Source: an uncultured bacterium (GTDB lineage Bacteria; Planctomycetota; UBA1135; GCA-002686595). From it: a stretch of 64,000 nucleotides of DNA. Both the position numbers and the translations under genes were made by a program. The stretch's first letter is position 1. Each line of letters opens with the position of its first letter. Under the pieces are notes generated by a model that saw only the letters and a list, made by a program, of their open reading frames with translations, was not told the origin of the DNA and did no database searches. Location: NCBI GenBank assembly GCA_937905825.1, contig CALCXM010000055.1:1-64000 (forward strand). Direction: 5' to 3'. Positions 1-8,401 of the stretch are shown piece after piece.

Positions 1-200
1 CGCACTTACCCCTCGATTGCGTCCGTCAGGCTCCCACTAAAGGTGCAGGAGAGCCCGAAGTTCTACGGAATGACGTGTTGCTGATCAGGGGCTTTTGATC
101 TTTGTGTCAAGCGAATCATTGCGCGCCATGCACTTCTGTTGAATACTGGCCACCTAGCAGCGCCGCCCTCAATCCAAACCCCGCGATACGCGCATGGAGG

Positions 201-839
201 ATGTTTGTGGAGAGCAACAATCCAGCCGAGCCCGATCCGGAGCATCACATCCCAGATGATGGTGCCACGTTGGAACCTGCAGAAAGCCACAGCCCGAGGA
301 AGCAAAGAGTCGGGAGCGAGTCGGAGTCAGCGCTGAGGCGTCTCGAGGTGGATACGGCTGGCGGAGTCTTTGAGATGAGATGCGAGACGCGCATCCGGGC
401 CCTCGCTTACCTCGTCGACTCGGAGTGGGTGCAGGATTTGGTTCTAGCGAGAATCCATGATGATCCACGTCTCTATTGCTCCGAAGATCCCACAGGACTC
501 GACTCCGTTATCGACCGTTCGATTCACGACCTAGTGGGAATGCAGGAGGCGGAGCCTTCTGAAGACCCGCCAAGTGAAGAGTTCTTGGAGCAGATGCGCG
601 GCATGGGGGTCGAGTCACAGCGGGTTTCCTTCGCCTGCAAACGCTTCAATGGTCTTCCGTTCTCGCTCAGGAAGACCTTCCGCGTTGTCTGCTTGGAAGG
701 CGTTACCGTGGACGAATGCGTCGAATTGGAAATGGGGTCGGAGGAGGTGATTGGGGGCGCGATCTACACGTGTTTCGAAGCCCTCATCGGAGATTGGCCC
801 TTGAAGAAAGTCCCTCGTAGCAAGCAACCGAACCTATGA
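201..839 (+). CDS. Divergent ECF-type sigma factor-like protein
   Basis: A 212-aa protein with weak but ordered resemblance to an ECF sigma factor. The middle holds a region 2-like helix around SEWVQDLVLARI, which recalls the usual DLVQ core. The C-terminus has a region 4-like helix-turn-helix: FNGLPFSLRKTFRVV, then LEGVTVDECVELEMGSEEVI. The N-terminal 35 or so residues are acidic and disordered-looking. Start choice: ATG at 201 directly abuts GGAGG (196-200), so GTG at 207, six bases downstream of GGAGG, is an equally good or better start; a TTG at 102 is less likely. The stop overlaps the next start (ATGA, 836-839), so the two are translationally coupled. Seen: motifs and overlap. Inferred: sigma function. 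It could instead be a sigma-like adaptor that has lost promoter binding. Confidence 0.6.
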   Translation: MFVESNNPAEPDPEHHIPDDGATLEPAESHSPRKQRVGSESESALRRLEVDTAGGVFEMRCETRIRALAYLVDSEWVQDLVLARIHDDPRLYCSEDPTGLDSVIDRSIHDLVGMQEAEPSEDPPSEEFLEQMRGMGVESQRVSFACKRFNGLPFSLRKTFRVVCLEGVTVDECVELEMGSEEVIGGAIYTCFEALIGDWPLKKVPRSKQPNL

Positions 840-1774
840 GCACTAGCAAAACACTAGACCCGGAAGTCCAGGCAATCCTGGAGTCGGTGGCCTCGGACCC
901 GAGGTGTGAGTTGCTTCGTGTTCCGAAGCTGACGGTTCCGTCGATGCAGGCTACGGCTGTTTCGAAGCGAGAGCCCTTCCTGAAGCGCGCCGAACGACGC
1001 TTGCTCGAGGTCCACCGCATCGACATTTCTCAGTTGCTCTTGGACCACGTGCGATCCGCCGTCATTGCCGGGGAGCGGGCAGAAGGGCGACTCCTGAATT
1101 ACGCCACTGCCAACCTACGGTCCGAAGCCCCAGAGCCGGCCGCGATGATCAGGAGGAGCCGGGAACGACTGGCGAGAAAGGCAACCCTTCAGGAGTGCCC
1201 CGACGAGGTCACGCTCTTGGAGCGCTGCGTACAATCCAGCCCAGGCAAACGCCCCGAAACTTCGAGCCTCGCGCTCGCCGCCCTAAGGCTCGTGCCCCGT
1301 GTTGACACAAAGATCTGCCTTGGAATTGCCCTTGGACAAGAAGGCAGGGAGTCGGAGGGCCTCGAAGTGCTCTACTCAGTGATCGACGGCGAGCCCTCGC
1401 AAATGATGTTGTCCTACGCATGGCAGAATGTGGCGCTACTTCGAGAACGGTTGGATCCCGGCCGGGTTGCACTAGACGCCGTCCGGAGCGCTGCATGCAC
1501 GGTTGAGAAGAGAGGAGACCCGGCGATGAGATGGTTCGCAAGCGCACTTCAGCTGGGGGACCCGGCGGAGGCCCTCAGGGCTTCCGTGTACGTGGAGGAA
1601 GCCTTGCCCCCATCGCACCGATCGATCGAGGAGTTCATCCAAATGCGTAGAGAATTGGACGCTGACTGTGGTTGGGAGGGCAATGGCCGACTTCGAACCG
1701 CCTTCTCCAGTATTGAAACCCGACTACCCGAACAGACTTGGAGGATTGGACATGATCTCTCACAGATCTCATAG
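836..1774 (+). CDS. Helical-repeat protein coupled to the sigma-like gene
   Basis: A 312-aa soluble protein with no signal peptide or membrane segment. Residues about 140-290 look like degenerate TPR-type helical pairs (alternating Leu/Ala-rich helices such as LALAALRLVPRVDTKICLGI followed by LEVLYSVIDGEPSQMM). The N-terminal third is basic and helical. I do not recognise a catalytic domain. It starts inside the stop of the upstream sigma-like gene and its own end overlaps the next small ORF by 23 bases, so it is the second gene of a tight operon. A role as a protein-protein adaptor or regulator of the upstream sigma-like protein is an inference from position only. Nothing in it resembles a zinc anti-sigma domain. 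Confidence 0.65.
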   Translation: MSTSKTLDPEVQAILESVASDPRCELLRVPKLTVPSMQATAVSKREPFLKRAERRLLEVHRIDISQLLLDHVRSAVIAGERAEGRLLNYATANLRSEAPEPAAMIRRSRERLARKATLQECPDEVTLLERCVQSSPGKRPETSSLALAALRLVPRVDTKICLGIALGQEGRESEGLEVLYSVIDGEPSQMMLSYAWQNVALLRERLDPGRVALDAVRSAACTVEKRGDPAMRWFASALQLGDPAEALRASVYVEEALPPSHRSIEEFIQMRRELDADCGWEGNGRLRTAFSSIETRLPEQTWRIGHDLSQIS

Positions 1775-1994
1775 TTCACGATTTACGGGCCGATTGCCCG
1801 CGCTGGCCGTCACCGTTTTCCTTCTCGCTGGCCTGGCTGTAGGGGGAGGCGGCGCACCATCAGGCGGCGCGGCAGCAGAGGGGCCTCGGGCGACCTCCAC
1901 TCGTTTGAATCTTGGAGGCCCAGGCGGCGGGGGGTCAGGAGTACCCCCAGTTCGCCCGCAAGACAAGATCGGAACCGCAACCGGAGCGCCGTAA
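1752..1994 (+). CDS. Small Gly-rich membrane or exported peptide (80 aa)
   Basis: An 80-aa ORF with a good GGAGG Shine-Dalgarno seven bases before its ATG. The product has a basic N-terminus, a hydrophobic stretch (LPALAVTVFLLAGLAVG) and then a Gly/Pro/Ala-rich low-complexity tail. It overlaps the previous gene by 23 bases and its TAA is followed, after one base, by the TTG at 1996 that best starts the large membrane protein, which is a classic re-initiation layout. No family recognised. It could also be an out-of-frame shadow; the low-complexity tail lowers confidence, while the ribosome binding site and coupling raise it. Confidence 0.4.
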   Translation: MISHRSHSSRFTGRLPALAVTVFLLAGLAVGGGGAPSGGAAAEGPRATSTRLNLGGPGGGGSGVPPVRPQDKIGTATGAP

Positions 1995-1995
1995 G

Positions 1996-4900
1996 TTGGA
2001 AGGAAGGCAAAGCGTCCGGCTCGTCCTCTTGGGGCTGCTCATGGCGGTCGTTCTCGGGGTTGGAGCCAAGATGTGGGAGGAGGACGTCGCCGCGAACTCT
2101 GGGGAGGGGTCCGCAGTCTCATCGCCAGTTGACTTGGTCGAAACGTCTGGGCTTCAGGTTGGAAGCGCCCCGGCCGAGAAGCAGGCGCCGGTCATTCAGA
2201 CCGCGGAGATCGACACCGTGGTCAACCTCATCGATGAGGTCGATCCCGGTACAGAACCCAGCAACCGAGAACCGGCCCCGCTCGGCGTGTTCGAGGGACA
2301 GCTGCTCACGACGGAGGGTCATGCCCTGCGGGGGGCAACCCTCTCCTGGTCCCCCTACGGGAAAGATCTCATCGTCCAGAGCAGCGAGCTAGATCTGGGG
2401 CCGTGGATTCTGGATCAAGGGAGGTTCGAATCGATCACCCGTTGGACAGAGACAGACGACCAGGGTCGGTTCGCGTTCATGGATTCACCCGACTTCAAGG
2501 ATGGAGATGCTTCGGTGATCTGGGCAACTCACCCAGATGCGGTCGCCTTGCCCATCCTTCTCCCGGCGGATGCGGAGGCATGGCCGAGCGGCGAGGCCTA
2601 CACCTTGCAACCTGCCTTGCGTGCAACGGTCCGTGTGCTCGACGGAACCGGGCTTCATGTCGCTGGAGCCACCGTTGCGGACCTCGCCTTGGTGCAGCCG
2701 TTGCACTCCGTTCAAACCCCCCTCGAGATTGAAGAGACGGTTCGGGTGTTCCTGCGGCGCTCCTACGTCACGGGTCAGGATGGCTTGGCCAATCTTGTAG
2801 GGATGGGGGGGCGGAGGCAGCTCCAAGCGAGCTCCGGGGCTCGCCTCTCGGCTCCTTGGCGGGGGCCTGCGGGGGAGGATGTCGTCCTCCCGCTGGAGAG
2901 CAGCTTTGGTGCGCGGGGGACGGTGGCCTTGGTGGGGACTGGCACTCCCTATACCGGTGAGCTTTTCGTGGTCATCGAGGGCTGGAGAGGGCGCAGCCGG
3001 GGGTTCCAAAGTCGCGTCCCCGTCAATGAGGAAACGCTCCAATGGGGCCCAATCCAGATACCGATCGGAGCAGAGGACCACTTCACGTTCTCCCTCGACG
3101 CGCTGACAATGACCCCTTGCACGCGGTCCATCCCAACTCCGGATCCGGAGGCTCTGGTCACCATCGACCTCGAAACGGCCGATGGCGAGGAAGTTTGGTT
3201 TGGCTTGATGAACGAGAAGGACGAGTTCCTCAAAGAAGGCACGATCGAGATTGACTGGGAGTCACGCGATGGGCAGCGCGGTACGTTCGTTCGCAAGCTC
3301 AGGGCCGATGGCTACGTTCGGTTGTTGGCCTGCCCCCCCGGGCGAGTGACGCAAATCCGAGGCCACTCCCCCGGCTACGCGGGGGGAGCCATGGCGGGCC
3401 CTGAGGTTCCGGAGGCGGAGCCATCCGCGTGGATCATGACCCTCCAGCAGGCGGGTAGCCTGAGAGGAACCTGCACCCAGAACGGACAGCCGGTCGAGGA
3501 TTTCGAAGTTGTTCTGTGGCAACCCGGCAACACGCGCAATCCGCTTCGGGCGAGCTTCACGGGTTCGACGGACGGCACGTTCTCGATTGATGAGGCGCCC
3601 TTGGGGGAGGTGCAGGTGCTAGCGACGGCCATTGGCTTTGGCCCATCCGTTCCGCTTCTTGTGCGCGTGGAGTCGGAAAAGGTCGCCGAGGTGAAGCTGG
3701 AGTTGAATTCCGATCGAGTCGTTCGCGGCAGAGTCCTCGACGAGTTTGGCGATTCCCTGCGGTCAGTCGCGACGGTCCAGGCGTACATCCAGGCCGAACA
3801 GAGGATGATGACCAAGTCCGGGGATCCCGTTGTCGCGAATAGCACCGGAGCCTTTGCCCTGCGTGGATTTGCCCCGGGGCTGATGGGGATCGTCGTTTCC
3901 GCACCAGGCTACGCGCCCTACGAGCGCTGGACGCGCGGCGGGAAGCACACAGACCAGCAGCTTGGGGACATCCGTCTGCAATCCCTCCGTGACCTTCAAA
4001 TGAACTTCCACTTCGCCGCCGAAACGGATGCAACCTTGCACGAGGTTTGGCTCGGCAGAAGCGGAAGTGAGCGGACTGGATTGCAACGTCTGAATGCGGA
4101 GGGGGCCACGGTCTTTCATGGTGTGGGTCCTGAAGTCCGCTCGGCTTGGCTGCAGTTCCCCGATGGAACGAACGAGTTCTTGAAGATCCCGAGACCGACC
4201 GCGGGTCCGTGGATCGCCGAGTATCAAATGGCGGGAACCGGATCTCTCGGCGTAGATATTGGTCCCAAGAGCTCTCTCGCGGACCTGACGAGCGCAACCC
4301 GGGTGACGCTCTATTCCTACATCCGAGGCACGGGGTCTTCCGGACGAGCCAAACTCCTGAAGGGTGCGCCCAACCTCGAATTCCCAGGGCTCTTGCCGGG
4401 GGACTACCTGGTCGAAATCGTGGACGCAGGGGACCTGGTGCGCGCATCCACACTCGCAAAGGTGAGCCCCGGCGAAACAACCTACTGCGCACTGGAACTG
4501 GACAGCGGCGATACCGTCTTTCATGTCACGGACCGAACCGGGGCGCCACTTAGCGGAGTCGCTGTCTCCGCCTATGCCACCCATTTCCCCCTCTGGAGGC
4601 ATGGCGTGACCGACGCCAACGGAATTTGCACCATCCGGGGGACCTCCAGCATGAGTGCGTTTGCTTCCTTGCAGCATCCAACCCATGGAAGCGTTTGGGA
4701 CCAACCCGTCGAGCTCGCCGGGGGAACGGAGGACCCCATTGAATTAGAGTTGGATGCAAGAGCCTCCATCCGGTTGCGATTCGCCGATGGTGCTCTCCCT
4801 ATCCCCGATGTCCTCTGTCGAGTGGTGAGTGCAGGAAACCCCAACATCGAACTCGTCACCGCTGAACGGAGCGACAGTGATGGAGTCGTCGAGTATGAGG

Positions 4901-5310
4901 GGTTCTCCGAGGGCAGCTACCATGTCGAACTCTCCGGTCCCCACATCTGGGCCACCGAACTCGAAGTTCCCTCTGTGAGGGGAAGCGACGAGACTCAGGT
5001 GTCGGTGCGCCGGCTCGGGAACTTGCGTATTCGGGCCCATTCCCTTGCAGGTCACCCCGTCCCCGACCTAGCCATTGAGCTGATCGACTCGAGCAGCGGC
5101 ACTCCCGTGGCGGATTGGATCCAACAGGGAAGAGTCCAAGCGAGCCCCGCATCCGCCCGGCCCGGCGCGGATGGGATTCTCGACATCCCCGCGATTCCCC
5201 ACGGGAACTACGCGTGGCGTGCGCTGCCAAGTGGGGGAGGCGAGCTCACGGGGAGTGTGGAGGTGACTCCCGGGGCCTGGGCGGAATTGGTCATTGAGTT
5301 GGCCGATTGA
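1996..5310 (+). CDS. Large membrane-anchored CarboxypepD_reg-repeat protein
   Basis: About 1104 aa. A short basic N-terminus is followed by one membrane segment (VLLGLLMAVVLGVGAK) and then an extracytoplasmic region made of repeated beta-sandwiches of the carboxypeptidase-regulatory/transthyretin type. Recognisable units carry the pattern G.V.D..G.P..GA.V followed by T...G.F....L..G.Y.V: for example FEGQLLTTEGHALRGATL, VRGRVLDEFGDSLRSV with FALRGFAPGLMGIVVSAPGY, FHVTDRTGAPLSGVAVSAY, and LRIRAHSLAGHPVPDLAIEL. No peptidase domain is present. TTG at 1996 is favoured because it sits one base after the previous stop and gives the short basic N-terminus seen in the paralogues at 5503 and 59000; TTG at 1912 would add 28 residues. 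Inferred role: surface sensing or cell-envelope scaffold for the sigma-like protein at the head of the operon. Confidence 0.8.
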   Translation: MEGRQSVRLVLLGLLMAVVLGVGAKMWEEDVAANSGEGSAVSSPVDLVETSGLQVGSAPAEKQAPVIQTAEIDTVVNLIDEVDPGTEPSNREPAPLGVFEGQLLTTEGHALRGATLSWSPYGKDLIVQSSELDLGPWILDQGRFESITRWTETDDQGRFAFMDSPDFKDGDASVIWATHPDAVALPILLPADAEAWPSGEAYTLQPALRATVRVLDGTGLHVAGATVADLALVQPLHSVQTPLEIEETVRVFLRRSYVTGQDGLANLVGMGGRRQLQASSGARLSAPWRGPAGEDVVLPLESSFGARGTVALVGTGTPYTGELFVVIEGWRGRSRGFQSRVPVNEETLQWGPIQIPIGAEDHFTFSLDALTMTPCTRSIPTPDPEALVTIDLETADGEEVWFGLMNEKDEFLKEGTIEIDWESRDGQRGTFVRKLRADGYVRLLACPPGRVTQIRGHSPGYAGGAMAGPEVPEAEPSAWIMTLQQAGSLRGTCTQNGQPVEDFEVVLWQPGNTRNPLRASFTGSTDGTFSIDEAPLGEVQVLATAIGFGPSVPLLVRVESEKVAEVKLELNSDRVVRGRVLDEFGDSLRSVATVQAYIQAEQRMMTKSGDPVVANSTGAFALRGFAPGLMGIVVSAPGYAPYERWTRGGKHTDQQLGDIRLQSLRDLQMNFHFAAETDATLHEVWLGRSGSERTGLQRLNAEGATVFHGVGPEVRSAWLQFPDGTNEFLKIPRPTAGPWIAEYQMAGTGSLGVDIGPKSSLADLTSATRVTLYSYIRGTGSSGRAKLLKGAPNLEFPGLLPGDYLVEIVDAGDLVRASTLAKVSPGETTYCALELDSGDTVFHVTDRTGAPLSGVAVSAYATHFPLWRHGVTDANGICTIRGTSSMSAFASLQHPTHGSVWDQPVELAGGTEDPIELELDARASIRLRFADGALPIPDVLCRVVSAGNPNIELVTAERSDSDGVVEYEGFSEGSYHVELSGPHIWATELEVPSVRGSDETQVSVRRLGNLRIRAHSLAGHPVPDLAIELIDSSSGTPVADWIQQGRVQASPASARPGADGILDIPAIPHGNYAWRALPSGGGELTGSVEVTPGAWAELVIELAD

Positions 5311-5502
5311 GGTCAGGGAGTGCGCGGCAGGTCGGAGCGGGCCTGCTTCTTCGAGATAGGGGTCCCTAGCGGCATGCTGCGAGTCTAGGTTTCCAGCTCT
5401 CGCGTGCTAGAAAAGCGAGTCGGCCATCGGGTGCATGGTCCTCCATCGGGCGCTAGACTGCGGACAGCCTCCGTGATATCTCGCGTGATTCAGATAACTC
5501 AA

Positions 5503-7746
5503 ATGACTCAACCAAAAACTGGGGCTCGCACCCCATCCGCCTCGGGCCGGGCAGGTTGGCCCTTGGTCTTCATCTTGGGCATTTGCCTAGCACTCGTGTG
5601 CTGGACAAACCGCTCCAAGATTCTGGGAGAGAGTCCCGAACTCGTTGGCGAGGCCTCATCGAAAGTGAACACCGTGAGCGAGTTGCCGGCGAATGCTGGC
5701 GGCGAGGAAAGGTCCGCGCGGATCGTCGAGCCAGACACTGCGTTGCCTGTTCTCGACGACCAACTCGACAACTCGACTAGCGCAACAGATGGGTTCATCA
5801 GCTCCGTCATTCGTGATCGGTCCGGGCGGGTGCTGGCGGATGTGGAAGCGACCCTGCGCCCAGATTCCCGTCGGGTCGTTTCGGACGCTCGTGGTCGGCT
5901 CTTGCTCTCGAACCAAGAATTGGCGGATTTGATGGAGCACGGACCTGTCGAAATGAAGGGTGCCGTTTTCCTGGGAGCGCATCTGCTGTTGCCGATTGCC
6001 GATGGGGAACCCGGCGCGTTGATCAAGGCAAAGCAAGTGGGCGAGCTCCGCCTTGTGATCGAACCCGCGGCGGGGCAGGAGGCGCTTCCCTCCGGGCGGG
6101 AGGTGCTGAGCGCCAGTGTCGTTCCTCTTCACGATCGATTCCGCGGCTCCGCGGATGTCAGCTCGCCCTTCGTGCGCCCGATTCCATCGTCGGGGGCAGT
6201 GACTTTCCCCTTGGGCATCGGTCGCTACGCGGTGTCTGTGCGCGGTGAGCTGGGCGATGACGTCCTTCGAGCCTCCATGGGTGGCAACAATGGGTTCGTC
6301 GCGGGCAACGTCACTGTTCAGCAGGGCGAAGTGTCGGAGTTGGTGCTCAAGCTTCCGCTGTTGCACCGAGTCGAAATCCGCGCGGTGAATTCCGTGACGC
6401 GTGCACCCGTGCCCAGCGCTCATCTCGTGCCAATCAGTGAGGTCGAAGCCACCGCGCCCGGTGGGCCTGGGCTCATCGCGGATGCGCAGGGAGTCGTCGT
6501 GGCCTGGATGAGAGCGGGCAGCGCCATGTTCGCGGTTTCCGCTCCTGGCTACCCAGCCCAAAACATCGTGATGAGGGAAACCGGAGCCGACTCCTACGAG
6601 ATCGATCTCTGTCCGTTCGGTGCTGGCACTCGCTTGGTGGTTTCGACCCCGAACTTCATGAACCGAGAAGCTGACCTCGCAGTGTCCCTGGTGCCCCTTG
6701 GCGGATCGCCAGAACCTCAAGCTGGCGACCCCGTGGAAGCTGGCTTTGCCTTTGCCGACGTCCCGCCAGGGGCCTACGTCCTCCAGATCCAAATGAAGGA
6801 TCTGCTGCTTAGCGTCCATCACCGCGTGACGGGTGAGTTGCCCGTGGACTCCATCGACTTGACGCAATTGCGAGTCCTTCCCGTGCAGCTTCGCATCGAT
6901 TCTGTGCAGTTGCCGGAACTGGACGTGACCGCACGATCCCGTGCGTCCGGGGCGGGCACTGGCTTCTTTGCGGACACGGTGATGAGGCCGAGGAATGGAG
7001 CTTTTGTAGGGCGCGTATGCCTTGCGGCGGAGAGCTCCTCCTTTGACACGCTGCTTGTGAAGGTGTCCGGCGCTCGAGGAGCTGGAGCTTATTCTCTGCG
7101 TCTGGAGAGCACCTCTTTGGAGCCCAAGGTCCCCTCCGCAACGTCCAGCTCTCCGCTCACCCTCGCCTCGTTCGAAACCCAGGCAGTGCGAGTGACTGGG
7201 GCGAACGGGGCTCCACTCTCCGGCGTTCGCATCGACGCCATGATGTACTCGACGGAATTCCGCGGTGGAGTCATCGGAACTTGTCGGACGGACGAAGCGG
7301 GGGTCGCCCAGTTGCTGTGCATCGACACTCGTCTCGGCGTCATCAGAGCCTTTGGTCACCCGGGCTGCAACACGGCAGAGGCCCCTCTCTCCGGCGCACA
7401 GGGTGAGCCGTCCATCATTGAGCTATCGACCTGTGGTGCACCGAACCCCGTCGCCATCCAACTCCGTCGCCCCAGCGGGGAGCTGCTACGCGGCTTCCTG
7501 GTGAAGCTGATTCCCGCGGCCGACGTCGGAACCAATCGCACCACCTACGAAGACGCGGACTTGATGGCCTACAGCGGCCCGCAAGGCATCGCCCACTTTC
7601 CATCGGTCGCGCCGGGCGACTACGCAGTGACGTTGACTGGCGGCAAGGGGCGAGCAGGACCGGAAGCGGTTTATTATGAGGATCGCATCCTCACGGTTGA
7701 GCCCAGCCCCGGCCTTATCGAACTCACCATCCTGTCCAACGAGTGA
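5503..7746 (+). CDS. Membrane-anchored CarboxypepD_reg-like protein
   Basis: About 747 aa. ATG at 5503 gives a short basic leader, one membrane segment (WPLVFILGICLALVCW) and a long extracytoplasmic region. An upstream start at 5404 would add 33 residues with no hydrophobic or conserved character, so it was not chosen. Beta-sandwich units of the carboxypeptidase-regulatory type are visible but more diverged than in its neighbour: IRDRSGRVLADVEATL, RVTGANGAPLSGVRIDAM with TDEAGVAQLLCI, and IQLRRPSGELLRGFLVKL with FPSVAPGDYAVTLTGG. It follows the larger paralogue by 192 bases on the same strand and may share its transcript. No catalytic motif is seen. Function unknown; a cell-surface binding or sensing role is likely by analogy. 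Confidence 0.75.
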   Translation: MTQPKTGARTPSASGRAGWPLVFILGICLALVCWTNRSKILGESPELVGEASSKVNTVSELPANAGGEERSARIVEPDTALPVLDDQLDNSTSATDGFISSVIRDRSGRVLADVEATLRPDSRRVVSDARGRLLLSNQELADLMEHGPVEMKGAVFLGAHLLLPIADGEPGALIKAKQVGELRLVIEPAAGQEALPSGREVLSASVVPLHDRFRGSADVSSPFVRPIPSSGAVTFPLGIGRYAVSVRGELGDDVLRASMGGNNGFVAGNVTVQQGEVSELVLKLPLLHRVEIRAVNSVTRAPVPSAHLVPISEVEATAPGGPGLIADAQGVVVAWMRAGSAMFAVSAPGYPAQNIVMRETGADSYEIDLCPFGAGTRLVVSTPNFMNREADLAVSLVPLGGSPEPQAGDPVEAGFAFADVPPGAYVLQIQMKDLLLSVHHRVTGELPVDSIDLTQLRVLPVQLRIDSVQLPELDVTARSRASGAGTGFFADTVMRPRNGAFVGRVCLAAESSSFDTLLVKVSGARGAGAYSLRLESTSLEPKVPSATSSSPLTLASFETQAVRVTGANGAPLSGVRIDAMMYSTEFRGGVIGTCRTDEAGVAQLLCIDTRLGVIRAFGHPGCNTAEAPLSGAQGEPSIIELSTCGAPNPVAIQLRRPSGELLRGFLVKLIPAADVGTNRTTYEDADLMAYSGPQGIAHFPSVAPGDYAVTLTGGKGRAGPEAVYYEDRILTVEPSPGLIELTILSNE

Positions 7747-8401
7747 CTGGGGCTCGGAGTTGGGCGTCCGGGCCCAGGCCCTCCGCAATCGCAGCTCGGA
7801 TTCGAGGGCAATCGAAGCCGTGGGAGCGGGCGCGCTGTTGAGCAGGGTTGCGGGCGATCGGTGACGATTTAGGCGATGCACTCCTGCAAGGGAGTTTGGA
7901 GGATAGGCGCAGGGAGTCGCCGGGCAGCGGGAGTATTAGCAATTCAGCTTGAGCTGGAAGGAACAGGGCGTTGGGGCCTGCGCAATGAACGTCCAGCTGA
8001 ATTGGAAGCGACCGGTGAGCTGCTCTTGAGCTACGTTCCCGAGCAGGAGACCAAGATCCTCGGCCATCAAATCAGGGCTCTAAAAAAGCGCTCGACGGCG
8101 GAGGTTTTCATCAAAGCCGAGGACGGTCAGACGGCGGACAAAGGGCGCTCGCAGAGGGATCGGTCTCGGCCAATTGCGGGTGTTCTCGCCGGGGGTCGCA
8201 AGCTCCCAAAGCGGCCAACAACGACTGCGCTTCTTCGTGCAACCGAACTAGCTCCGACGCGCGACAAGCGCGAATGCGTGCCAGTGCTGAAGCCCGTCAA
8301 ACATGGTCTCGCGCTCCTCCTCGATCTCCTTAAGGAAGGGGATGTGCGTCGCCTTGCTCCTGTTGATTGCGAATCTCCCTCGGCCCGCGTAGCTTTAGGT
8401 G
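7747..8401. other. Intergenic stretch without a convincing gene
   Basis: About 650 bases between two plus-strand genes. A plus-strand ORF at 7876-8502 exists, but its product is low-complexity and runs 100 bases into the well-supported RCC1 gene. On the minus strand a short segment reads as a charged helix (FLKEIEEERETMFDGL, near 8280-8345) before a stop, which could be a scrap of a decayed gene. I see no RNA gene, terminator with a T-tract, or repeat that I can support. Confidence 0.5.
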
